This document shows positions 56,040 to 64,000 of a stretch of DNA of 64,000 nucleotides, one piece after another; the stretch's first letter is position 1; the number at the start of each line of letters is the position of its first letter. The notes beneath the pieces are model-generated. The model worked only from the letters and a program-made list of their open reading frames with translations, made no database searches and was not told the DNA's origin. The DNA is from Persicaria tinctoria (taxonomy: Eukaryota; Streptophyta; Magnoliopsida; Caryophyllales; Polygonaceae), in the NCBI GenBank assembly GCA_037127255.1, contig JBANSL010000004.1, forward strand, positions 28,238,467 through 28,302,466, in the 5' to 3' direction. A program made the translations under genes and the position numbers.

Positions 56040-57613
56040 GTTTTTATTTATTCGGTCAATTTTAGTTAGGACTCCTTTCAGAAGAAGGAAATTTTGCATT
56101 AGATAGTTTGTTCGGGAACTTATATCTGCTTTTATCAGAGTTACTCTACCAGCTCGTAAAAGCGAGGAAGCTTTCCATCGAGATAGTTGTTTTTTAAGTT
56201 GTTGAAGAGCTTCATCAAAAACATTATTCTTTACACTTCCACTTACTATTGGAATTCCCAAATGCTTTTCCATGCCTCTGGCTACAGGTATATGCATTTG
56301 CTGAGCAAGATCAGAAGCCTTAGTTGGGCATACATTTTTGGAGAATGGGATGGAATGTTTTTGGTAATTGATAGTTAAACCCAAGAGGTTAGAGAAAGTG
56401 TTAATCATGTTTGTGATTGTGTCCAGACTTTTGTATGAGGCCTTGGAAAAAATAAGGGTATCGTCTGCAAAGGTTAAAAGGGGGATCGGGTTACCTTAGG
56501 GGGATAATTTGATTCCAACTAGAGCGTCGTGTAGGCAGGATTCTTCATATAGTTCTCTAGCTAGGTTTTCCATTACTATAATGAATATATAAGGGGTTAG
56601 AGGGTCACCTTGTCTGAGACCCCTATCGGGTCTAAATGGTTTGCCAGGGCTGCTATTAACGAGGACAGAAAGAGTCGTTGTCGAAAGACATTTCATGACC
56701 CATTTGATCCATTGATGATGAAACCCCAGCTTGTTGAGGGAGGCTTGAATATATTTCCAGCTTACCTTGTCGTAAGCTTTTTCCATATCAAGTTTAATCG
56801 CCATCCATCCATTTTTCCCCTTTTGTTTTTGAAAAGTGTGGAATATTTCATGTGCAATAAGAGCATTATCTTGAATCGATCTACCTTCCACAAAGACACC
56901 CTGGAAAGGGTTGATAATGGAAGGTAGGATTGGCTTGAGTCTATTTGCTATTATTTTAGATATAATTTTGTAGATTGTGTTACATAGGCTGATGGGTCTG
57001 TAATGGTTGATAGTTGTTGATGCCTCTACTTTAGGGATAAGAGCTAGAAAGGTCTGGTTTATTTCTTTAAGGATGGTTCTAGAATGGAAAAAGCTCTAAC
57101 TGCTTTACAGACAAAGTCTCCCACAATATGCCAATATTTAGTGTAAAATTCTCGAGGATAGCCATCTGGACCCGGCGACTTGTTTTCAGCCATGCTAGTG
57201 ACTGTTTGTTTAATTTCTCTGTTAGTTGGAATCTTAATTAGGCATTTGTTCTGCTCATCAGTAATTTCTTTGTTTAGATACTTTAGTTGTTGTGGGTTTA
57301 CATCCAGTGTATTTGGACAAAGGAACATTTCGGCCATCTCCTTTGAAATTTAGTCTTGAATCTGACTTCTGTTAGGGATCAAAATACCTTCTTTAGATGT
57401 GAAGCTAGATGTTGAATTCCTGCTACTTCGAATTTTCACATTAGTTTGATAGTATCTCGTGTTTTTATCAGTTAGTTGTAAATGTATAGTTCTAGCTCGT
57501 TGCTTCCAGAATTTATAACTGGAGTTTAGGATCTGATTTCTTTTATGTTCAAGTCTATTTATTTTTTTGATATCCATATTTGAAAGAGTGCCCCAAGGCA
57601 GGGCCTCCTGCAA
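56025..57613 (-). pseudogene. LINE reverse transcriptase
   Basis: Minus strand: N-terminal part (57350-57613), NKSPGPDGYPREFY (about 57170), frame break near 57060, then YRPISLCN, GRSIQDNALIAHEI, motif A IKLDMEKAYDKVSW (about 56790), motif B LRQGDPLTPYIFI (about 56610), in-frame stop at 56496, and motif C FADD at 56460-56471. Template copying for target-primed integration would require all of these in one frame, so this copy is dead. Confidence 0.85.
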
Positions 57614-57633
57614 ATCGTTAATTTGTTGGTCTA

Positions 57634-58551
57634 CTACTGACAGTTGCCGATCAAGAATATGCTTGTGCGATTTACACCATTCCTTAGTATATTTTTCTTA
57701 AGCAGTTTTGGCTTTTGAATTAGTTTGGATCCGAAGGATCTATGCATTTTGTTTCTCCAAACATTCTTGACAAGTTTCTCATAATCAGGATTTGTTGACC
57801 AAGCCATCTCAAATCTGAAGGGGGAACCTTTGTCACTCACGGTTGATCCTAGATTTGTGGTGATCAGGCAATGATCGGATGAGGTGAAAGGGTGATGGTG
57901 AACTTTTAGATCTTTCATTTTTATGTAGATATTATGGTGGACCAGGATTCTGTCGAGGCGTTCGAAAGTGTTATCCACACTACTTCGGTTTTTCCTCCAG
58001 GTGAAGGATGAGCCAATAAATGGAATAGTATGGAGATTTAGTTCTTCTTTAACTTCTCTTACTCGAGCAAATCTATTGATAGACGAGGTAGCGCCTCCTA
58101 ATTTTTCATTAGCATTCTCTATATCATTTAAATCTCCCATGATTATAATAGGGAGACCATGAGTATTTGTTTTACAATAAATATCTTGCCAGAAGATTGA
58201 TTTCTCATTATCATTCGTATGGGCATAGACAAACATTACAGCTGTTGGGAGGTCATCAATGATCATCTTGATCATGATAAGCCGTTCTATTTTTTCTAAG
58301 ATTGAGGTATCTTCAATTCCTTTTTCTTTTTTAGAAAGGATCCAAATCCCACATTTGCAGCCAGAAGATGGAACAAAGATTATATATTGGAAACCAGCCT
58401 CTTTCAGTTGCATTTTTGTTGGGGGATTCATAGCTTTAGTTTCAGACAAGGCTAGGATGCCAAGCTTATGTTTTACTCTGGTATGTTTTAATTCAAACAA
58501 GATCAAGGGTCTCGTCGAGCCCCTAATGTTCCAATATCCAATCCTAATCAT
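57634..58551 (-). pseudogene. LINE endonuclease domain (305 codons)
   Basis: An apurinic-like endonuclease that nicks the target DNA for retrotransposition. From the ATG at 58551 the catalytic positions are all visible: N8 (YWNIRG), E37 (SETK), Y109 (FVYAH), D140 and N142 (GDLND), D200 (RLDRILV), S225-D226-H227 (SSDHCL). The frame is open over this domain but stops before RT, so ORF2 is interrupted just downstream. Confidence 0.85.
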
Positions 58552-59369
58552 AAATTATCCTTATGAATCTGCCCATAAAGCTTTTAGATTTTATAGTTAA
58601 CTTACCTTTGGGAGAGATGGTGCCAGATGAGCTTTTTCCACTACTTTTTGCTCTTCTGTTATGATTCAATGGCTTACACCTCAGTATTGGAATGCTAAGA
58701 GAAGCACTCCCGTACTTTCGAGTTTCAATTTTACCTTTGCACCTGATGTTCAATAATGTAAGCTGAGATTGGTAAATGGTTATAGGCTTTCTGGCTTCAA
58801 GCAGTAAGCCAAGATTTGTTTTAATTGTTGTTGGTAAGAGTTGTGGGTAAAATTTTGTTTGGGTGTCCACCACACAATGCCCTTGAGTATTGGTGGGGTT
58901 ATACCCAGAAGTGTTGGAGAAAGAAATTAATAACAGAGAGTACTCATTACTTAAAATAGGAACCTTAGCAAGGCTTTGCCTTCTCGTGGAAACATGTAAG
59001 GACATCAAACACACAGAGCAACGTCACGAGAGAGAAGAGACAACAGGGCATAAACTAAAAATAGAAACAACCAAGGAGAAGAGACCCAAGAAGAAAAGCA
59101 ATAGATCAAAATCATAACAGATAATAGTAGCGGTTAAGATAGATTTAAAAAGAGGGAAACACTCATCACTAGGGGAAAAAGGATGAGTGTTACCATACAT
59201 GTAGTAACTGGTGAGTTCCACTGACGAGCATACATAAAATACATAGGCAAAAGATCATTAGTGCTAAGATTGATCAAGACAAAATTGTTGAGGCTGGCAT
59301 TATTTAGTCTAGAATGAGCAAAACCATGCTCACAACCATCCAAATTGAGGTTGAGACTAATCATCATCA
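58552..59369 (-). other. LINE inter-ORF or decayed ORF1 region
   Basis: No recognised domain. A 156-codon open frame (58544-59014) lacks zinc knuckles or other ORF1 motifs. Confidence 0.35.
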
Positions 59370-59523
59370 GGTTTTCTTCTTCTTTGGCTTCTTGGTCGTC
59401 GAGGAGGAGACCTCAGTGTGTTCATCCTCATCTTTACGCTTGCCTGGATCAATGTGGTTCTGTTCAGCATCATCTCCATGGGGCCTAATCACAATGCCTC
59501 CCATCTTCATAACCAATGAGTGA
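59370..59523 (-). pseudogene. LINE ORF1 C-terminal remnant
   Basis: Minus frame MKMGGIVIRPHGDDAEQNH, then charged residues, ending STTKKPKKKK with a stop, a typical basic C-terminus. The frame is lost upstream of 59523. Assigned to ORF1 only by position. Confidence 0.35.
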
Positions 59524-59822
59524 TCAGATTTCAGGGAGAGATGCGAGCCCTCTGAGTCGAAGCTGGTGTCAATTTATGGGATCCTTATTGATTCATATTG
59601 TAGTTATAGTGAATAGGCGGCGAAATTGGTTATATACTCATAAAAATTTGATAAATTGGGTATTTTTTAATCAAAATTTTAAATTTTTTGATATACCTAT
59701 TAAATTTTTTTATTTTTTTTATTTTCCATAATGTATTTAATCTAATAAGATTGAATAAAAATGCAAATAGAATATAATTATATACTAAACTTAATTAATT
59801 TTAATATAAGTATAAAAAAAAT
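59524..59822. other. AT-rich spacer
   Basis: Very AT-rich sequence with no gene. It ends in TAAAAAAAAT (59813-59822), the left target duplication of the next element. Confidence 0.55.
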
Positions 59823-59942
59823 GGCGAATTTGCAAAAATGACCCAAATATCCGGACCCCTTTGCATCCTCTATCCAAACAAATTGTAAAATCTAACTCTC
59901 CCCCCTCAAAACCCCTCGTTACTTCACCTGTTGTAACGAGTG

Positions 59943-59987
<45 letters not shown>
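59943..59987. repeat. GA microsatellite
   Basis: GA run with one interruption (GAAAGA), near the left end of the Mutator-like element. Confidence 0.9.
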
Positions 59988-60840
59988 TTTGTAGAGGAGA
60001 GAGAGGTCAGGATCTCGTCACCCATCCAAAACCCTTTCTTTCTATGCCCCTCTCCATCGAAGAGCTCCATTGAAGAGCTTATTTATTCTTTGATTTCTTT
60101 TTCTTCTATCTCTCTGTCTTCGAGGGTGACGGGATCTTCATGGCAGCTAGAATTCATCTTGCGCCTCTGCTGTGAATCACCGTCGGAGCACCGCTTTGGT
60201 GCCTTTGTCCTTCACCTTCGTTGTGATGGCTTTTCCATGTCAATTCGAGGCGAGTGGATGCTAGATTTGGAGTAGAGGTGGTGGAATTGACGTGGAGGAG
60301 CCCTCTAGGAAATGAACACCCAAAGCAAAACGACAGGACACATATTTGAATCGACTAGACATGAGTTATCGGAAAAACATATTCATCATAGGCTTCAGAT
60401 AAAATATGGGTAAATTTGCTTCAGATTTTAGGGAGACACCTCTCGCATAACCATTATCGAAAGCAAACTTGTCCATTTTCTATCCGATGTTAATGGTGCA
60501 TCTGTTTCTCCGATAAATCTTGTCCAGTCGATTCCAATATGTGTCATGTCATTTTGCTTTGGGTGTCCAGTTAAAACTTACTGCTTACACGTCAACCTGC
60601 AAATAAACCTCGCCCAATTGCTTTTTCTTCGAAGAGAAACAGCAATAGTAAAGTCGCAGAGGAGATATGACTCTTCCATCTCTCTCTGTCCCATCCTCAG
60701 TGATCTCTCTCTCTCCTCTGCAACTTTACTTTTTTTTCCACTCTCTCCTCTGCAGACTTTCTTTTACTTCTCTCTCTCCCCCTCTCTCTCTCTCACCCTT
60801 TCTGATTTTTGCCAGGTGTCAATCAATGGAAGCCCAAACA

Positions 60841-60857
60841 CCCCCCCCCCCCCCCCC
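60841..60857. repeat. Poly-C tract (17)
   Basis: Seventeen C followed by ACTTACCTGCTACCAGGGGA. A similar context follows the C run at 63835. Confidence 0.9.
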
Positions 60858-60984
60858 ACTTACCTGCTACCAGGGGAATCTTTTACGTCATATCCGGTTT
60901 GGCCTAATTTAAAACCGGGTTGGGTTAACCTTGCAAATAAACAGGTTTTTTGGGTTACTTTGTGCATTTCCCTCTAAAAAAATT

Positions 60985-61328
60985 CACTTTACAATTATTG
61001 GATAGAAAATATAATTAAAAATTTTAGTATAAAATTTAAACTTCAACATAATTATAATAATTTTTATGAAGTAATTTTATTTCGAATATCAAATTGCATC
61101 TTTTAATTCAAAATATTTATTTTATTAAAAATGACCGTAAACTATATTAAAGGAGGAAAGTATATATTTTATTTGTGTAAAATTGAATCATATTAAAAAC
61201 TTACTTTGTTTGGGAGAATCCGAAATAAATTACTCATTTTTATAATTATTTGAAAGTTAACTAAGTTTAATATTTAAATTTCAATAATTTTTACATTTAA
61301 TAGTATAAATTAAATATATTATAAATAA
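60985..61328. other. AT-rich spacer
   Basis: Very AT-rich with no gene or repeat ends recognised. Confidence 0.5.
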
Positions 61329-61578
61329 GGGTAATTTGCTAAAATGACCTCCATATCCGGATGGCTTGCAAGAGTAACCCAATCCGGAAAAAATTTGCAT
61401 GAAAGCGGATATCCGCTTGACATGGGGAGCCGGTGGCCGGTCACCATGTGGGGTACAACTGGACAGTCTCGGTGGGAGTGGGGGGCATCTTTACTCCTGC
61501 AAAAGCAAGGACCAATGAGAGAGGAGGGAAGAAGTAGTTGCTGCAGTGGCAGAGGACAGAAGAGAGAGACAGATAGAG

Positions 61579-61602
61579 GGAGAGAGAGAGAGAGAGAGAG
61601 AG
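61579..61602. repeat. GA microsatellite
   Basis: GA run followed by a G-rich stretch, about 250 bp from the element's left end. Confidence 0.85.
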
Positions 61603-62263
61603 GGGGGGTGGTGGTAAAAGTGCAGGCTGAGAGGACAGATAGATCAGTTAGAGTGTCAGTGAGGGGGAAAAATATTGTTTCAACTAAATGACATATTGTT
61701 TAAGATAAAACCAATTGAAGAAGGAAGAGTCTGGGGTTTATTTTACGGATTACGTGTAAGCAGTAAGGTGTAACTCGATTAACATGTCAGATATTCGCTT
61801 TAACTGGACACGATTGGAAGTACGAAAAACACAGGTCATTTACTACCATAATCGAATGGAGAAGATTTATGGGATAAACATATTCTCTATAATGACATAT
61901 TGTTTTATGTGTGCCAATTATAATATTTACCCATACTTGGATGCCATGATCTCGTTATCTACGGCCGTCACTAGCATGCTTGACCCATATTGGAATCGAA
62001 TGGATAAGATTGACAGTGGGGGGCATAAACATACTTATAATGACATGGTAAGGTGAAGAGAAAAACCATAGAATAACAAAAAAGTGGGTGGAGGTAAATT
62101 CGTGGGCCGACTGGTAATCCTATAGTTTTTACTGGACACGAAATAAATACGACATGACGGAAATTAAAATATACTGGACACAACATGGCGGATACGACAC
62201 AGGAGCAAACATTTAAAAGATAGTAGGAGAGGTCCTGAACATAGAAGACAGTGAAAACCAAAC

Positions 62264-62882
62264 TTAAGGTAACAAGCCACGAAATTGTGGCTGCGTGGTG
62301 AATCTGTATCCATCCCAATCGAAGTGTGGACGCATATTGCGGGCACGATGGTCAGACGTCTCGTCGCTGAGTGGGAAGTAGACCGTGAAAGTTCGGTCAC
62401 TCCCATAACCGGACACACCAAGGACCCTCCCGGCCCAAAACCCATCATTGTCGCGACAGTCGACACGGTCTTCGGGCATGTAGGCGTCGTAAGAAATACG
62501 AGGCGGCCGTGGACGAATTCGTTGAACCGGGAGGACCTCCCTCAGCAGCTCTCTTCTGTTGTTGCGTAGGAGGGTCACATATTCGACCTCCCAGTGGTTA
62601 GGGTCCAGTTTGCGCACAAGGGTCGCCTCGTAGAACGACCCGAGCATCCCAGACTCACCGCCGACAATCTCTACTCTTTGATTTCGTCGATATGACGGCG
62701 GCGACATTGGTCCTGCATAAGATGAAACAAATAAGGTAGTATAATGATACAAGTAGCACAACTGAAATCTACACAAATGAAGTGATCGACAAACCTCCAT
62801 CGTCTGATTCGTCGGATGATATAACGATGGGGACAGGTCGGGGAGGGAGGCCAGATGAGGAGCTGGGGTAAGAGGATGCCAT
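62264..62882 (-). CDS. Agenet (Tudor-like) domain protein, two exons, 178 aa
   Basis: A plant Agenet-domain protein; these bind modified histone tails or related chromatin or RNA partners. The ATG at 62882 opens exon 1 (62795-62882: MASSYPSSSSGLPPRPVP, acidic end ISSDESDDG). The intron is 62713-62794 (82 bp, GT...ATGCAG) and exon 2 is 62264-62712. The joined frame is open to TAA. Agenet unit 1: RVEIVGGESGMLGSFYEATL, WEVEYVTLL. Unit 2: RVDCRDNDGFWAGRVLGV, FTVYFPLSDE, MRPHFDWDGYRF. No other domain is seen, so it is small for the family. It may be a host gene or a gene carried by a Mutator-like element. Expression is unknown. Confidence 0.8.
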
Positions 62883-63500
62883 TTCGTTGAAGGGTTGTTG
62901 GAGAGGTTGTTAAATGGAAATGGGGAGTTAACTTCACCGATTTATGGGGAGTATGGATGGTGAATGGCTATCATATAAGTGGGGTGTTTGTGGGAAATAG
63001 CAACACTGTGCCAATGTGACCGTTGAGGGAGGGAAAAAAGAAACAAAAAGCAAATTGGATTGAATGGCCGTGTTTTGTTGTTGTCTACAATGAACATGGC
63101 AGTGGACTCATCTACACATGACACGTGTCAATTATGACATGACAAAAGATAAAGTGGGTTTACTTCTTGTCGGTAGACGCTACATGACACCCCTTTAAAA
63201 CAACTAGCCGGTTAATTAACAGCTACTGGATAACAAACAGTTTTCCTCTATACAACTTTAGCAGTGGTTTTAGTAAATTTTTGACCTTTCTATAAAATTT
63301 GGTTTGCCACTCACCATTAATACTAAAAAGATGCAAAACCATAGGGAGAGGAGTACACCCATAGTAATTTAAAACCACGAAATACATTTTCAAACAATAT
63401 ATTATGTTGAAAGAAATGAATAAAATTTTGACCCAACAATAACTTCAGAGAGACCAGGGGGGGGAATCTCGCAGAGGGTAGGTAAAGACATTTGATAAGA
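62883..63500. other. Upstream region of the Agenet gene
   Basis: Contains a TATA-like CTTATATGAT (minus, about 62968-62978), roughly 90 bases before the ATG, and no other gene. Confidence 0.35.
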
Positions 63501-63501
63501 C

Positions 63502-63503
<2 letters not shown>

Positions 63504-63591
<88 letters not shown>

Positions 63592-63592
63592 G
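63504..63592. repeat. Compound GA/GT microsatellite
   Basis: GA run to 63554, GT run 63555-63570, GA run to 63592. Confidence 0.92.
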
Positions 63593-63834
63593 GGCGGGAC
63601 AGAGAGATGGCGGGAGTGAGATTAAATCTCCCGCCGTGTCATTTACCCCTTAAGAGAATAAGAGGGAGAGGAGGGAGGAGGGGGAGTCCATAAACCCATT
63701 AACGCGCTTGACACCTACAGGGGTTAACTGGACAGACAGCGACTTCTTGGCGGAAATGAGTAAGTCATCCTTCCATTTAGGTTATGCGATACATCTCTCC
63801 TCACAATGTGTTCTTCTCCCTGTAAAACTGAATG

Positions 63835-63850
63835 CCCCCCCCCCCCCCCC
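63835..63850. repeat. Poly-C tract (16)
   Basis: Sixteen C followed by ACTAACTAATGGAACAGGGG, resembling the context of the C run at 60841. The last 150 bp to the window edge hold no recognisable gene. Confidence 0.88.
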
Positions 63851-64000
63851 ACTAACTAATGGAACAGGGGAGAACTCGTCCGTGTGTATCACTGTATTGT
63901 TTGGCGGATGGTGGGCTTGTGAAGAGGGCACTTGGGTCGTGAAGTGGTCGAGGAGTCAGAAGGCCGTACTGGTAGACGAAAGTATTGACTACGTCTCGCT

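Larger units (their letters stand above)
54182..59523 (-). mobile_element. Decayed L1-type LINE
   Basis: In order on the minus strand: ORF1 C-terminal remnant (59370-59523), inter-ORF region, endonuclease (57634-58551), reverse transcriptase (about 56025-57613), zinc-binding and RNase H regions (about 54230-55983). It is broken by many stops and frameshifts. The 3' end near 54182 is approximate; no clear poly(A) or target duplication was found. Confidence 0.8.
59823..60974 (+). mobile_element. Mutator-like non-autonomous element, 1.15 kb
   Basis: Left end GGCGAATTTGCAAAAATGAC; right end, reverse-complemented, GAGGGAAATGCACAAAGTAA. These are imperfect inverted repeats, flanked by TAAAAAAAAT (59813-59822) and TAAAAAAATT (60975-60984), a 10-bp near-duplication in keeping with MULEs. 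It contains a GA tract (59943-59987) and a run of 17 C (60841-60857). No transposase. Confidence 0.5.
61329..64000. mobile_element. Possible larger Mutator-like element containing the Agenet gene (right end outside window)
   Basis: Left end GGGTAATTTGCTAAAATGAC resembles the 59823 and 52195 ends. A GA tract (61579-61602), a further GA/GT tract (63504-63592) and a C run (63835-63850) followed by AGGGGAGAAC-type sequence repeat the internal layout of the 1.15-kb element. The other end is not in the window, so this is a hypothesis. Confidence 0.3.

Noticed and set aside
60546..60977. 143-codon frame across the poly-C tract
   Set aside because: Its proline run is the C homopolymer, and the frame covers a transposon end.

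Overview
The window is repeat-dominated chromosomal DNA from a flowering plant, most likely a eudicot. I see no bacterial operons, rRNA or tRNA genes, or CRISPR arrays. The plant assignment rests on several things: LTR retrotransposons primed by tRNA-Asp (primer-binding site TGGCGCCGTTGCCGGGGA) with Athila/Tat-like Gag and protease, a Ty1/copia element primed by tRNA-iMet, a plant L1-type LINE, CACTA, hAT and Mutator-like DNA transposons, and captured exons of plant gene families. The only intact-looking ordinary gene is a two-exon Agenet-domain gene near the right end (62264-62882, minus strand).

Layout. 1-1740 is the 3' part of a plus-strand Athila-like element (E0); its 3' LTR remnant is at 10808-11752. 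A minus-strand relative (E2, LTRs 2460-3999 and 9269-10807) lies inside E0. E2 carries an extra truncated internal segment (1741-2459), so it is the remnant of an LTR-internal-LTR-internal tandem. E0 itself sits in the integrase of a minus-strand copia element (C1, 11753-15509, probably continuing at 24834-25708). C1's LTR is split by a complete element E1 (15510-24828, target-site duplication ATCAA). After an unassigned stretch (25709-28154) come a solo LTR (28155-29810) and a degenerate element E3 (30194-30996, 37869-40423, 46656 to about 47200). E3 is split by E1b (30997-37868, duplication CAACT), which holds a hAT-type MITE (34847-35332), and by a 6.2-kb CACTA transposon (40424-46655, duplication TGA) carrying gene fragments. 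Relic LTR and gag pieces fill 47374-50176. The right third has Mutator-like repeats with GA and poly-C tracts (about 51490-52195, 59823-60974, 61329 onward), a permuted inverted repeat (52385-54145) and a decayed minus-strand LINE (about 54182-59523).

How the parts work together. E1 and E2 have LTRs, a primer site, polypurine tracts and a large Gag-protease ORF, but no reverse transcriptase, RNase H or integrase core. Both keep a short C-terminal module resembling the GPY/F end of a Ty3-type integrase. They look like non-autonomous partners that depend on an autonomous Athila/Tat element for copying and integration. Each family also carries its own short GC-rich, palindrome-like repeat (TCGA-type in E0/E1/E1b, TCGGCGCCGA in E2, GGCGCC-type in E3). 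In E1 and E2 it occurs in both the LTR and the Gag linker; this is the least explained pattern here.

Limits. Everything was read by eye. Family names come from motifs rather than database searches, and ends described as approximate are estimates.
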